NCBI GenBank assembly: GCA_900095095.1
Contig: FMBT01000316.1
Coordinates: 62,001 to 126,000, forward strand
Source of the DNA: Fragilariopsis cylindrus CCMP1102
Lineage: Eukaryota > Bacillariophyta > Bacillariophyceae > Bacillariales > Bacillariaceae
Direction of reading: 5' to 3'
DNA: 64,000 nucleotides
Under the pieces are notes generated by a model, which saw nothing but the letters and a program-made list of their open reading frames with translations, had not been told where the DNA came from and ran no database searches. Positions 1-11,800 of the stretch are shown one piece after another. A program made the position numbers and the translations under genes. Position 1 is the stretch's first letter. The number at the start of each line of letters is the position of its first letter.

Positions 1-1375
1 TGAATTGAAGTTGAATTGAGTTTGATGCCAAAAAAAACAACATCAATTAAAAAACAAACAAACATATCAATACAATGCAATGCAAAGAACTAGAACAATA
101 ACTTACTTGGTGCACCAAAACTTGCTGCAAAACCACAGGCAGCACCAATAGTAATTAATTTTCGACGTTCGGCATCATTTGCAAAATAGGATAAATCAGA
201 TGTGGACCATATCCATATGGAATGTAATAGTGGTGATGAATTGGAATCAATATCAAAATCATCTAAGAATTGTTCACTTATATCACTTCCACGATTATTT
301 GAACTTGATCCATTATTATTATTCTTATTCTTATCTTTCTTATTATTACTAAATAAGAATCCTAAACAACCAGTAATACAACCATTATTACCACACTGTT
401 GTTGACAACGATGTTTCAAATGGATTATTTTTAATATAATGGAACTTAATGTGGTACCACAATGGGCAAGTGTTGCCCCTGCATAGGCACCAATCATCAC
501 TAATGGACCTTCCATACCCACTGCCATGGACGATCCGACACTTAATACCGAACCAATCATTTTCACTATCAACAGTGTCGAATTATTAAATTTTTTAACT
601 CGTATACCATTTAAATAAGATTTTACTTCTGGTATACCAGAACCAATTGCTTCGGTGATACCAGGATAATATAAACATAAAATGGATGCCGTGTCTGCTA
701 AAAGGAGTGAAATCAAACAATACCATCCAAATACAATCCAATATTGATGATTGGAATCGATATTATTTGTTAATGATTTTGCTAGAAATTCTGTCCGCCA
801 TGTTACTAATTTTTCGGTACAGGATACAATAATAATAGTGGTTAAACCACTAATAAGTGCACAACAGATTGTTAATACCCATCTTGTTGTATTTTTTGAT
901 ATAAAAGACGAATGTTTTTGTTTTTGTTGAGATGATAATCGTTCCTTTTTGGCTATCGAGTATATTTGATTTGTTTTGTTTTGTTGATTAGAACAAAAGA
1001 AGGAATGACGAAGAAGCATAGGCGAAAGGATAGGGGAAAAAAGTTTCATATATGAGATGCATGATGGAAGAAAATTTAAAACGCAGAAGTACAGTGCATT
1101 GCATTGCATTGCAATGCAGTGCAGTGCACTGCAGTTCTATTTATGTGTGGCGTGATGCGAAGTACAAAGTAAGTTGTACTTTACTTTAGTTTACTTTATT
1201 TTACTTTACCTTGAATAGAATATCCATTAACTATGCGTTCGAAGTCTAGTGAACCATCTGAATTTTTTCGTCGTTGTTTATGATGTTTATTATGATTCTT
1301 ATTATTAATATTATTTTCTTCTTTAAACAAGGGAGTTGTTTCATCGTTGTTACTATTATTATTATTGCGTTGCAT
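1..1375 (-). CDS. CLC-family chloride channel or Cl-/H+ antiporter, 5' part of gene
   Basis: Voltage-gated chloride channel (CLC) superfamily, moving chloride across a membrane as a channel or proton exchanger. Exon 1 is 1375-1210 and exon 2 is 952-107; the 257-nt intron has a GTAAAG donor and an ATAG acceptor and joins in phase. Exon 2 ends at a GTAAGT donor (106-105) and the rest lies beyond the left edge. The N-terminus is Asn-rich with a short SLDFERIVN stretch like the pre-membrane segment of eukaryotic CLCs. Two selectivity motifs are visible: GSGIPE near residue 159 and GMEGP near 201-205, whose Glu (about 203) matches the gating glutamate. An Asn/Lys/Ser-rich loop of about 60 residues follows the second motif. 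ATG at 1375 was chosen over 1417 because exon 1 composition changes there. The proton glutamate and CBS domains are not in the window, so channel versus antiporter cannot be decided. Confidence 0.9.
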
Positions 1376-1497
1376 ATTATTTATTATTACAAAGATCGAT
1401 TCGATTCGATTCGTCACCGGTGGAAGAAGAAGGAAAGCCTAGCTAGATATAATGTAGTCAGTCAAACGATATACTATTTGTCTCGATCACTGCAAGC

Positions 1498-1598
1498 AAA
1501 TCGAATCGAATCGAATCGAATCGAATCTTTTTTTACGTTGGTTGAATTATGTCCTCGCTTTGTCTGTCTGTGTCTGTCTGTCTGTCTGTCTCTGTCTG

Positions 1599-1662
<64 letters not shown>

Positions 1663-1665
1663 TTG
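1498..1665. repeat. AATCG pentanucleotide run and CT-rich microsatellite upstream of the CLC gene
   Basis: An AATCG run (about 1498-1527) is followed by TGTC and then a long (TC)n tract (about 1560-1660). All frames through it are Leu/Ser/Cys repeats without gene-like composition. The rest of 1424-1886 shows nothing gene-like. It lies upstream of the CLC start on that gene's template side and may be promoter-proximal. Confidence 0.85.
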
Positions 1666-1886
1666 CTTACTTACATACTTCGTTACTTTCTTTTCCTTCG
1701 GATCGAGGAGCAGAAGAAGTTAGAAAAGTTCGTGATGTGCACTGGCACAATTTTTTCCTAAATTAAGTGATGATTGATTGATGTTAATTACTTCGCTTCT
1801 TGCATAATGAACAAGTGAGTGTTGAACGTCAAAATAAGAATTGGCAAAATGATAAGATTTCGAATTGTACTTATTTAGTTCTTATT

Positions 1887-2640
1887 CAAATATAAAAACT
1901 AAATCATGCTATATAATAACAACTTTAGCATCAAATATATACACCTAAAAGGTCACTTTTTTGGAGAATTAAGATATGGAATATACAATTGACCTATGGA
2001 TGGAGAACTGTTATATTCCTTAGTCTCATAAGCCTACTGGTATCTCATAATGTAGGCTCACACACAGCACACGTCAAATAACCCCCCAAAATGGCCCATT
2101 TGCAGTATTTTGTGGACATACAGTACACTCAAAGCGGTGAATCATCCCAGAATATGTGGATTGGGTGCACCAATATACCAAAGGGAACTTACTCTTGGTG
2201 CTTTGTGTTGATGATCCAGCTTAGGTGCACACAAAAGTGAAAAACCCTGGTTTGGGGCCTAAATGGCCCATTTTGTGGTTAATACAGCCCTACAACTTCA
2301 TAACCTCCATGGAAACCTAAGCATTATGTGGACCTTGTAGGTATAGATATATTAGATAGTAGTGCACCCAGCCCATCTGCTGTTGTCCTCTGCAACCCTT
2401 TCAAATGAGATATTTTGTTGTTCATTTCTGATCAAAATCTTGTTGTTTTTGTGTGCCTTCCACAACAGCAAAACACATTTTATTCCTCAACCACAAGAAC
2501 AGAAAAGCTGTAGGAGGCACTCACAATGTTCTAGTACACAATCTGGATGATTGTGCACCCAAACTATATGGTGCTGTCCCCTGCAACCCTTTCAAATGGG
2601 ATATTCATTTTGTACTTTTTTGAAGTGAAGATTATTGTTA
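1887..2640 (+). mobile_element. Truncated copy of the window's long-terminal-repeat-inverted (TIR) repeat element, with one and a half 190-bp units
   Basis: The left 190 bases (about 1887-2075) match the reverse complement of 34265-34490: both carry AACTAAATCATGC, TTTAGCATCAA, TATATACACCTAAAA and CACACACAGCACAC in the same order. This behaves like a terminal inverted repeat shared by two copies of one family. Inside, 2090-2340 is a shortened relative of 32220-32480 (AAAATGGCCCATTT, then TTTGGGGCCTA). From about 2350 there is one full and one partial copy of the 190-base tandem unit (core CAACCCTTTCAAATGAGATA). No transposase is visible, so it is non-autonomous or a remnant. Confidence 0.7.
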
Positions 2641-2689
2641 CTGTACAATAATTCATTACACCACCAAAACTCAGACTAACTCTATACTA

Positions 2690-4470
2690 ACTTACATGCA
2701 TAGCATACACAGGTATCAATTCATAGGACGTGAGTGTAAGTAAACAATGCTATCAAGACAATGTCAATCAATACCACCAATAGAGCATACCTACACAGAA
2801 CTGCAAACAATTCCTCTAGCCAAAATTTATACAAACTAGAACAATTCATAGAAATGCAACATATCAAAAATCAATGTGTAGAGCGTGTGCGTAACTAATG
2901 ATATCCCCTCACAATCTTTCAAAGCTGGAGGAGTTGGGATACCACCAAGGCAACACCCAGATGCATCTACATTAGAAGGTTTAGCAGATGCATTTGCAAG
3001 AGACACCTACATGCTAAACCAGAAGACACAGCTAGCACAATGGCAAGCTGATCAAAATGTAAAAGAGGTTTGCCAGAGATTCCTAGTCTCAAGAATTGAA
3101 TCAGTCTACTTATGAGAACTAGTACACCCAATCACTGGCTTCGAAGGAGTGTCAGTTCATGCAATGATTACCTTTCTGGAACAGGAATACCCAGCTGAAC
3201 CCAAAGAAGTTTGAAAAACAAGGTGCTTTAATACATTCTGATTGGGATGACAATAACCACATTGAAAACCTCTGCCAAGCAATCAAAGAAGGATGTGAAA
3301 CACTACTCTAGATGAATGCACTCAGAAGAACTGACATCGATCAAACTGATGTAAAAAGTTTGTCTACAATGCCATATGTTGTACTGGACAATTTGAAGAA
3401 GCATGCATCAAATGAAAAAAAACTAACCGCAATTGGGAAAGAAATAGTCAAACAAATTTGAGCCTTCTTCTCAAAGAAATATAATGTGTTTGAATCAAAA
3501 CAGGTTTCACTACACCAAGCAGGTGTACTGCAGGCAGTACTGGTGGTGGTGGTGGTAGTAGTAGCTGAGGCTGTGGTGGGCAAGGCAAAAACAGCTGCAA
3601 CAAGATCTGCTAGTTAGTGTTTGGGAATTTGCTGTGCGCACTTCTTTTAAACATCAGCATGAACAGGTTGTACAATCCACTTCAAGCACAAGCTGCATTT
3701 CTACACCTCTTCCTGTCAACCAAACACACAATACTAAACAACAACAGCAGCAACAACAACAACAACAACAACTGCTGCTGATTTGCCATAGATTATTGTA
3801 CTACACTACTCCACTGTACTAGGTGATTTGATGGACATCTGACACACACAAAATTGATCCTTAGCTTGCAAAAAACCTTCAATGAGCACCACCAAGTTTC
3901 TATATGTCGCAATAACCCCTGTGCAAATTCTACAATGATGTGCTTAACCATTGAAACCTGACAGTTCTCTCCTGCTTTTCCTTATCAACCTCATGATGAA
4001 CTCATGATGAATATCATTAGGAAATGCACACAAAATTCCCTTGGTGAGAAAAGGAACCCATCTCTTCTTGTATAACTACTAGATCAATGCTGAACACCAC
4101 TACATTCCTTTTTCTGACTCACATTATTTGTGTTGCAACCAAATTCACCCTTTGGTGTCTCAATGGTGCTGCACTCAACGTGATAAACTAACTGTGTACA
4201 TGCTATTATGAGGCAGTATGTTGGCATACTTACTTTACATTAGACTATCATGCCAACTTGCGGTTGCAGTCCAATTCAAGGCCTGTCCAGCTGTAGAATA
4301 TGAGCGGCCATTATCTCTAGTAGAAAATGAGATCTGATCACCATTGGCCGCTCTTTTACAATGCTAGCTTATTTGATAAAAGGTATGTAGTACGGCAGTG
4401 TATTAAAAATTGTAGGAAAAACAGACAGGCAATGTAATAATTTTCCACAAAAGGAGCTCCACAGTACGCA
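2690..4470 (+). mobile_element. LTR-retrotransposon fossil, probably Ty1/copia-like, broken
   Basis: Readable stretches between about 2885 and 3600 have the composition and spacing of a retrotransposon gag-like region, best compared with diatom copia-type elements. It is broken in several places and no pol is intact. The downstream part, about 3635-4465, is present again in inverted orientation at 17470-18310 with many substitutions and small indels, so both are old. A CAA-repeat tract (3734-3768) lies inside and has a matching CAA/TTG tract in the inverted copy. Family assignment is tentative. Confidence 0.5.
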
Positions 4471-5295
4471 CCCCCTAAGAATCGCGTTGTTGGTAAAAGT
4501 TACGCGAACCCTCCTTCTTTTTTAAAATTATTTAATCGTAAGCAGTATTAGAAAGGGAAGCAAGGCATCTTATTCTGTATATAACGATCTAGTGTTTTTG
4601 TATCAGGCATCTTATTTCCCTAAGGAAGGCATCTTATTTCTTTAAGGAAGGCATCTTATTCTGTATATAACGATCTAGTGTTTTCGTATCGGATCTCGTC
4701 TGTGCACATTAAACATCAATACTTGACCAACCAAGATATCTTATGCTGTATACAATACAGTAGTCTAATTATACTCCTAAGGTTTAGCATTCAGTACCAA
4801 GAAAGGATCGACAACAAATAAATGCACAGAGCAGCGACAATTATTATTAGTTAACAATCTCACCATAAAAAACTTAAGAGAATTGAGGAACACGCCTCCA
4901 CTCCGCTCCTTCTCTCTAAAATTTGATTGTCGGAAATTAAAATTACGATCAAGAGATAAAAAATCGGTCATTAACACAATAACAGAAAATCATAGGACCT
5001 ACAATTAAATCATCCCCTTACATACTTCGGTCGCTTCGACATAACAAATTTGTTCATCACAAAACGTGGCACAGTATCATCATTCGTCTCCTTCTTTTTC
5101 TTTTGTTCGCACATTTATATCTTGACACATCGATATCGTTCATCGTGAAATGGACTGATCCCTTCACGGGAAAATAAGAAAAAATCTCATCTCATTCCTC
5201 TCATTTTTTGTTCATAGTTCCTCACACAAAATAAAAAGTCAACTCGATCATATATTTATCTACAGACTAACTACAGTACCTACCTAACTAACTAA
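4471..5295. other. Intergenic stretch with a short duplicated segment
   Basis: No gene is supported. The sequence GCATCTTATTCTGTATATAA followed by CGATCTAGTGTTTT occurs twice (about 4567-4606 and 4650-4688) with partial GGCATCTTATTTC copies between. This could be leftover of a retroelement terminus. From about 5000 the DNA is plain AT-rich spacer leading to the acidic ORF. Confidence 0.5.
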
Positions 5296-5729
5296 CTCCA
5301 AGAAATCGTTCACCAAGACCGTCGCCCCGCTGGCACTAACAAGAACAAGATCAGTAACAGCATTAGCAACTCTGACGAGACTGCAGATGCTATTGCAGAT
5401 GCTATTGCAGATGCTACTGTAGATGCTACTGCCTCGAACAGGCTGCCTTCTCTCATGATGCCATCATTGATGATATCTCTTACACCATCACCATCATCAA
5501 TTTCGTTGCCTTCCTCGTCACCTCAACACCAACAAATACGAAAGGAAAGTCATTCTAATAATAAGTTAGATAATCTTTCAATCATTGAAGTAGCACTTTC
5601 AATTCTTGATGATGGAATTGATAGTGGCAGTGGTAGTGATAACGAAGATAATGATAATGATAATGATAATGCTAGCGATAGTGTCTACGATGATGCTGAC
5701 ATTGATGATGATGATGATGATGATGATGT

Positions 5730-5762
<33 letters not shown>

Positions 5763-5916
5763 CGACGACGATGATTACGACGACGATGGCAACGATAAGA
5801 AGCAGAAGGAAATCTGCAGGTATGATTCAGTCCTTCAAGAAGAAGAAGAAGAAGAAGAAGAAGAAGAAGAAGAAGAAGAAAAAAGAGGACAAGGGGAAAG
5901 CAAACAGAAGTTTTGA
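5296..5916 (+). CDS. Acidic low-complexity protein, function unknown
   Basis: An ATG at 5455 gives 153 residues, but the same frame is open back to 5296 without an upstream ATG, so an upstream exon or a shorter true protein is possible. The upstream part contains three to four 12-base repeats encoding Ala-Asp-Ala-Ile/Thr. The main part holds Asp/Asn runs, then long Asp and Glu runs (about residues 75-105 and 125-142). The Ser/Pro-rich start followed by an extreme acidic tail is typical of disordered, often nuclear, proteins. No domain is recognisable. It may be only a part of a gene or a chance frame kept open by GAA/GAT repeats. Confidence 0.4.
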
Positions 5917-6365
5917 GAGAAAAGGAAGGGGAAGTGCACATTATTCATAAACTCACGCACGCATGCATATTTGACAGCTAGCTAGCTAGCTAGTAGCTAT
6001 ATAAAAGTAAATAAACAAATGGTACAAAAACCAAAAAAAATCATTATAAAACATACATTACATTAACGACATTGTTTCCCAATCATATAGTTGCATAGAT
6101 ACGCCATAGAATGGAATGTTGTAGTATAGAATAGTATAGTAGAGCATACCATATCTGCTGAGGAGGCTGCGGGAAAATATGAACTTTTTTATATGATTTC
6201 TTTAATAATAATATCGAACCACACGTGACTTAAATCATAAAATTTTACGATTGAGTCCAGAGCGCTGCACAGTATATAATATTATTTGTTTGATGTTTGA
6301 TGTGTTATCATTATTAGAAGAGAGACGAAAAGAAACGGAGACAACACGCACAAACGATGATGCTG

Positions 6366-6462
6366 CTTTTGATCAGAGAGAAACGGATGGAAAGTAGATA
6401 GACGGTAGTATGCAGCTTTTGATCAAAGAGAAACGGATGGAAAGTAAATAGACGTTAGTTCT
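6366..6462 (+). repeat. Two-copy tandem repeat of about 53 bases upstream of the 6662 gene
   Basis: The segment TTTTGATCAGAGAGAAACGG with its downstream GATGGAAAGTAGATAGACG recurs 53 bases later with few changes. It lies about 200-300 bases upstream of the ATG at 6662, in the leader or promoter. The rest of 5920-6660 shows only GCTAGCTAG repeats near 5981-5997 and plain AT-rich spacer. Confidence 0.7.
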
Positions 6463-6661
6463 TGCGAAGAGAAACGGAAAGAAAAAAAATAGCGAGGCAA
6501 CAGAAAACGATGAATTCATTTCTTGTTTTCTGATCACTGTTATCTTTTTCCGGTGTGTCTCTTCCCCTTTCATAAAATATTATTGTTGTGTCAATCGAAC
6601 ACAAAACATTCGAGTCTTTTCCAGTCAATTTTCTTTTGTTTGATTATTCTGAATCAGCAAA

Positions 6662-7420
6662 ATGGTCAGCCTTAAAAAAGTAATCCATCGCGTCCGCCGT
6701 CGCGTCCGCCACCGCCACATCGTAAGCTCCATTTCGAATCCCAACTCAAATTTCCGATTCGGGCGTAACAACACTCGTCGATCCTTGTCAGTGTCAACAT
6801 CAAGCCCAAGGAACAGAACACCCAGCAACGCTGATTCACTGAATGCAGCGGTTCGCGATAGGACATACTCTGATATCAATCCTAATGACACTAGAGTCTT
6901 GTTGAGACTAAATTCAAGCGAAGATAGTGCTGATTCGACAGATGTTGTTCAACTCTCTAGTACTACCGATTCTCTTCAAGTAACTGCCCACGATGAGGAA
7001 CCAATTGTATTTTCTCCGCTGAAGAGTAATAAGTGGTGGATGGAGAGAGGTATTCGTGATAGTCGTAAAGCGGTCGAAAATAGTGCAAGACGAATCCAGT
7101 TCGGTCTGACAGAAGGAGCGGCGGAATTTGGAGAGCAACACAAAAAAGGATTGAAAGAAGCATTAGGGAATCTTGGAGAAAAACACAAACAAGGATTGAA
7201 AGAAGCATTTGCGACATTTGGAGAGAAACACAAAGAAGGAATGAAAAAAGCAGCGGGGAAAATCGGAGACAAATTCATATCAGGATCATCGTCTTTAGGA
7301 TTTTTCATCTTTCTTACTGCAAGTGTAACCGTGCACGGTACTATTTTCACTATTGATGTTCTCTGTCTCTCGGTCCTTCTGATGTGTATTTTCTTGCATT
7401 CTGATGCCGCTCGTTCCTAA
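6662..7420 (+). CDS. 252-residue protein with 15-residue amphipathic repeats and C-terminal membrane segment
   Basis: Family not recognised. The first 35 residues are very basic (Arg/His clusters), then a Ser/Thr-rich stretch to about residue 115. From about 145 to 200 there are three to four 15-residue repeats of the form FGEKHKxGxKEAxxx, ending in a degenerate IGDKF copy; they would form an amphipathic helix with a Lys/Glu face. A hydrophobic segment of about 30 residues (roughly 212-245, starting LGFFIFLTASVTV) follows, and only a few residues remain after it. That order suggests a tail-anchored or hairpin membrane protein with a lipid-surface helix, as in lipid-droplet coat or apolipoprotein-like proteins; this is inference. 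ATG at 6662 has an AAAATGG context. The repeat is also visible as a 45-base DNA repeat. Confidence 0.75.
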   Translation: MVSLKKVIHRVRRRVRHRHIVSSISNPNSNFRFGRNNTRRSLSVSTSSPRNRTPSNADSLNAAVRDRTYSDINPNDTRVLLRLNSSEDSADSTDVVQLSSTTDSLQVTAHDEEPIVFSPLKSNKWWMERGIRDSRKAVENSARRIQFGLTEGAAEFGEQHKKGLKEALGNLGEKHKQGLKEAFATFGEKHKEGMKKAAGKIGDKFISGSSSLGFFIFLTASVTVHGTIFTIDVLCLSVLLMCIFLHSDAARS

Positions 7421-7423
7421 TCA

Positions 7424-7774
7424 TTTTACACTCACATAACATCACAAACGGAAGAAAATCAAACATATTGCAAGGGGGAGTTCCATCAAGCTCTCTTGTT
7501 GCTACGGAACTGCATTTCAAGATGAATTATAGAATACGTGTCAATTGCCTACTGCAAACATTGAAATATTTTTTAGATAAACAAGCACTAAAATGTCTGT
7601 TATAGTCAACACCCACCCCTTCTATTCCATTGGAATATCCCTAGTTAAAGTAATTTAGTCTCCCCGGGGCGAATTTAAAGTAAATTTTAAGATATCTAAG
7701 TACACAATTCATAAACTTTTACCGTAGTCTAGTCATTTCAAGTCTATAGACGTCACCAAATATTTTGTACACTC
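7424..7774. other. Intergenic spacer
   Basis: Nothing gene-like seen. It holds the 3' flank of the 252-residue protein gene and the left flank of the reverse-transcriptase fossil. Confidence 0.5.
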
Positions 7775-8431
7775 TTGTTCCTCGTTAATATTCCTGTATA
7801 TGTATCGTCGATCGCAGTCGCAGCAGGTGGATATATGGTTTCGATTAAAAAGAAGGATATTACAAAGGAAAGTATGAGCGGTGATACTGAAGAATACCAA
7901 GAAGAAAGAATAAAAATAATGCTCCTCAAAACTAAAAAGAATACAAATATCCCTTAAGCATTAGCAGCGACAAACATGAGCGTATCATATATCAATATGC
8001 AACCATGGAAACAATGAATATACCACCATCGAAATATACAGGAGAATATTCAGAAATAATGGAATGCATAGAGATGATGGCGTTGAAGGCAATCAACGAC
8101 GGGTTTGGTGGAATAGTAAGCCAGCATTACCAATTTGCCAATGTCATCATTGACGAAGAAACAGACAATGTGATGGACTTGAAGTAACTATATGGCCATC
8201 GATATTTCAAACTTTCACATCCAAGATCTCGAAGATTACCTGTACATCCAATTCCAAATCAACATGATAACCAAAGACATCGTAGATGAACGCAAATTCA
8301 CAACAAGAGTCAACGATGACGGATACTGTTATGCAGAGATCAGAAATACAATGTATGAAATACAAGAATCAAGGTATCTAGTAAACACCAAAGTGAAAAG
8401 AATATTCAAATGGCAAATATCGATACAATAA
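7775..8431 (+). mobile_element. Reverse-transcriptase fossil, copia-like pol fragment, broken
   Basis: A stretch near 8310-8400 resembles the copia-type reverse transcriptase segment with the YGLxQA hallmark, in altered form, preceded by sequence like the region just upstream of that domain. It is broken in at least three places and lacks the rest of pol, LTRs and any target duplication I can see. Age is old, judging by the number of breaks. Bases 8432-8835 downstream show no supported gene. Confidence 0.5.
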
Positions 8432-8835
8432 AAGCAATGACACTGGTACAAACAAAAATACTACAGAACGTATGCGGAATATTCTTATATTACGTAAAAG
8501 TAGTAGATTTCAGTATATTGGTAGAATATGGTAAATATTGCTATTTTGTGCTGTTATCATGTATGTCCTTGAGGAGTATTGTCAGAAGAGTATCTTTGGA
8601 ACAGCTATCCCTGAGAAACATTCCTAGTAGTTCTACAGTGAATCTGGATAGAGTTCAGGTTAGATTTGGACAAAAGATAGATAGACATGATGATCTTAGA
8701 TCCAAGCACATCTACAGACCGCGGACTGAGTATGCAAGTTCTGCCTATGTAAGTCCGATTATCGTAATGCTTCTAGGTTAGTATGTGCTTGACGAGTCCC
8801 TAACCCTTCAATCCATCATTGCCTCTGTAATTTTA

Positions 8836-11800
8836 CTATCTGGGGTCTATTTTACTACCATTTGAAGGAGGAAGATCCCAAACGAAGTTGAGCGAGTTTA
8901 ACTTCATAATACGTTCGGGTGTTAAAAAGGAGGTTTTACCTTGCTGTAGTTTCGTCATCTGGTACCGTTGAGTTCCTATCCATTTGAATAGTTCGTAATG
9001 TGTATATTTCGTTGGATGTTCCTGGTTGTTCTTTTTATAATACTCTTTCAACATCTCATATTGGGCCTCCCAACCTTCTTGCTGTGAGTCTAAACAGAAA
9101 CCAATGTCATTCAAAGCTTGAATACGTTGTGGATTCAGCTGACATTTAACAATCTCGACGTTACTGTTTATGTTGGTTTCGTCGCTGCAGCCATCATCAT
9201 CATCGTCGCCGTCAGTATTGTTGATAGTTATAGCATTGGCGACGAGAGAGGACGACTCCTGGATAGAACGTTCTGGGGACGATCGTGTTATCATCATGTT
9301 CTTCATATTGGAAGAATGTTTCGTATACAGTTTGTATTGATAACGTTGCCGTTTCGCCCAACTTCCTAAACTTGGATTGGTTGGATATGTCGTGGGAATA
9401 CGACTATGGCCATGGGTAATAACAAACATTTTGGCTTCTTGAAGACGCTTCACCCACTTGGCATCATCCAAGTTTTCTTTAGCTGAACAAACGAGAAATG
9501 TAGTTTTGTCTCCATTAATAGTTTCTGCCATGACAATCGGAAGAGATTTGCGGTGGGTACTACGGCTACGGCGTTTCTTGGGGAGACGAGACGGCCAGAG
9601 ATACTCCTCTCGAGGACGTTTCTTTTTGTCCTTCCTCTTATTCTTCTTGATCGTGGTAGTTGGTTCTGCGGGCATCTTCTTCTCTTCTTCTGACGTACTT
9701 GATTCATCGGTGTTATCAGTAGTATTCGAATCAGCATCGGTGCTACCAGTAGTATTCGCATCAGTATCAGCATCGACTTCTTCGTTACTCTTGGCCATCA
9801 TCATCATCGTTTTTGCTACTACCTTTTCTGCGTGAAGCGTCGTATTTTCATCCTTCAAAGCAATTTGCGCTGTTGTGATCATGTCAAAAGTAGACTGCCT
9901 TGAAAGGGAGCATGGGTAACTGTCTAATAGAGCTTTTTCTTCCTCTAACACAGAAAGATTGTCATCATTGTTACGGGTAGTATAGGCATTACCGCCACAA
10001 ATATTATCGGGAAGACATAGATCGCGACCAAGACGTTGCATTTGTAGTGATGTAATTGCAGATGTTATTTCGTTGTCCTCATCATTGTCTTTATCAACAC
10101 CAACGCAATCATTACTGATATTCGGTTTGTCATTTCCTCTTTTATCTTCATTGTCATTGTCACTGTCAATGTCAATGTGAATGTCAATGTTATTGTCATT
10201 GTCATTACCATTGTTATTGTTACTACCATTGTTTCTGTTATGATTGTAATTACGATGATCATAGATAAATGTATCATCAAAGAATCCTGTGTTATCCTCT
10301 GTCATCCTATCATACCCAATATGATGGAACAATGTAAGTGGAAGAGCATGACCTCTAGTAGCAGTAGCAGCAGCAACATTCGCAGCAGAAACAGCACAGT
10401 TGCTGTTGTCGATCTTCTTGGTATCGCCGTGGCTTGTTGTAGAAGCAGAATTAGCACGTGCAGCAGCAGCACTCGCAGCAGCAGTATTAGCATTAGCCAT
10501 AACCGTAGAGGTAGAAGTAGCACGTGCAGCAGCACTCGCAGCAGCAGTAGCAGCAGCATCAGCCATAGCCGTAGCAGTCATAGACTCGATGGTTTTATAA
10601 CTTGATAGCGTTGTTAGAAATGATGTTGTTGCTGTTCTTCTTGGTTTCATTGGTGACAATAAAACGTCCATCATTGGTATTGTCGTCGCCTGGTGTGATT
10701 GTGGGGATAGTAATTGTTCTAATCCTGATGCTCGTGAGATACAAGAATTATTGATCAATCTCATAGTATTTTCATTAAGTTCACGAGGAGTAGGAGGTAC
10801 AATAGGTAATCGTGCAATAGTAGGTACCGGTGGTGGAATATTTGCATTACGAGAAACATCATTGTATGCAACTTGAATTTTATTCTGAGGAATAGTTGTT
10901 GTTCCATCTTCTTCTTCGACATCATCACCATCGTCTTCATCACCATCGTCGTCTTCATCATCGTCGATATCATCGTCGACAACGTCATCACGACAACCGA
11001 ATATATCAACAACGATAGACAATTCAGGACCAGTAAGATCCTTTAACAAACGATTGTACAATTCATTTTCATTAAAGGTACGACCACCCTTGTTTGCATT
11101 ATCATTGTCAGAAGGAGCGGTAGCACCTTCTTCTTCTTCGGTCTCGCCGTCGTCGCTTGTTGATACTGATAATGTCCGACGAGAAGTGTTGAGAGTAAGT
11201 TTCGTAGTCGGTAAAATAAATGGACGTCGACGATGACAGGTAGTAGCTGGAGCAGGAGCAGGAGTAACAGCACCAGCAAACAATTTTGCATGTGTCTCTT
11301 CAGAAGGACGAGAAATGATCATCTTGCATCTCGATAGTCTTCGTGATCCTGGTACCGGTGGAGGTGGTGGTGATGAGGCTGTTACCGGGTTTGGTGACAA
11401 GGGTGGCGTTGTATGTGGTGGCGAAGGTGTCTGCAATGGAATAAGAGGTAGTGGATTTTTTTGGGGTTTCTTCATCACCAAACGTTTACTGCTACGACGA
11501 CATTGACGTTGACATTTACGTTTATTACGTTGATATTGACGCTGCTCGAGAAGAATTCGTTGATATGGATGCTTGAAATGAAAAGCTTGGGCTTCTTGTT
11601 GGAATTGTTTTGGACGTTGTTGTTGACCTTGATGTTGTTGTTCCATCTTCATTTTCATTTTGTTTTCAATCTTCTTAATAATTCTTGGTTTTAAATTTTT
11701 CGGTTTGGATGGATCATCTAATAATGATTCTAACTTTGATATATCTTGTGAGAGTGTTGTTGTTTTAGTAGTGATGATAGTATTATCATTCGCACTCGCA

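Noticed and set aside
1542-1766. Overlapping frames of Leu/Ser/Cys repeats
   Set aside because: They are read-outs of a CT microsatellite in several frames.
5672-5941. Leu-rich and His-rich minus frame opposite the acidic gene
   Set aside because: It is the antisense of GAA/GAT repeats.
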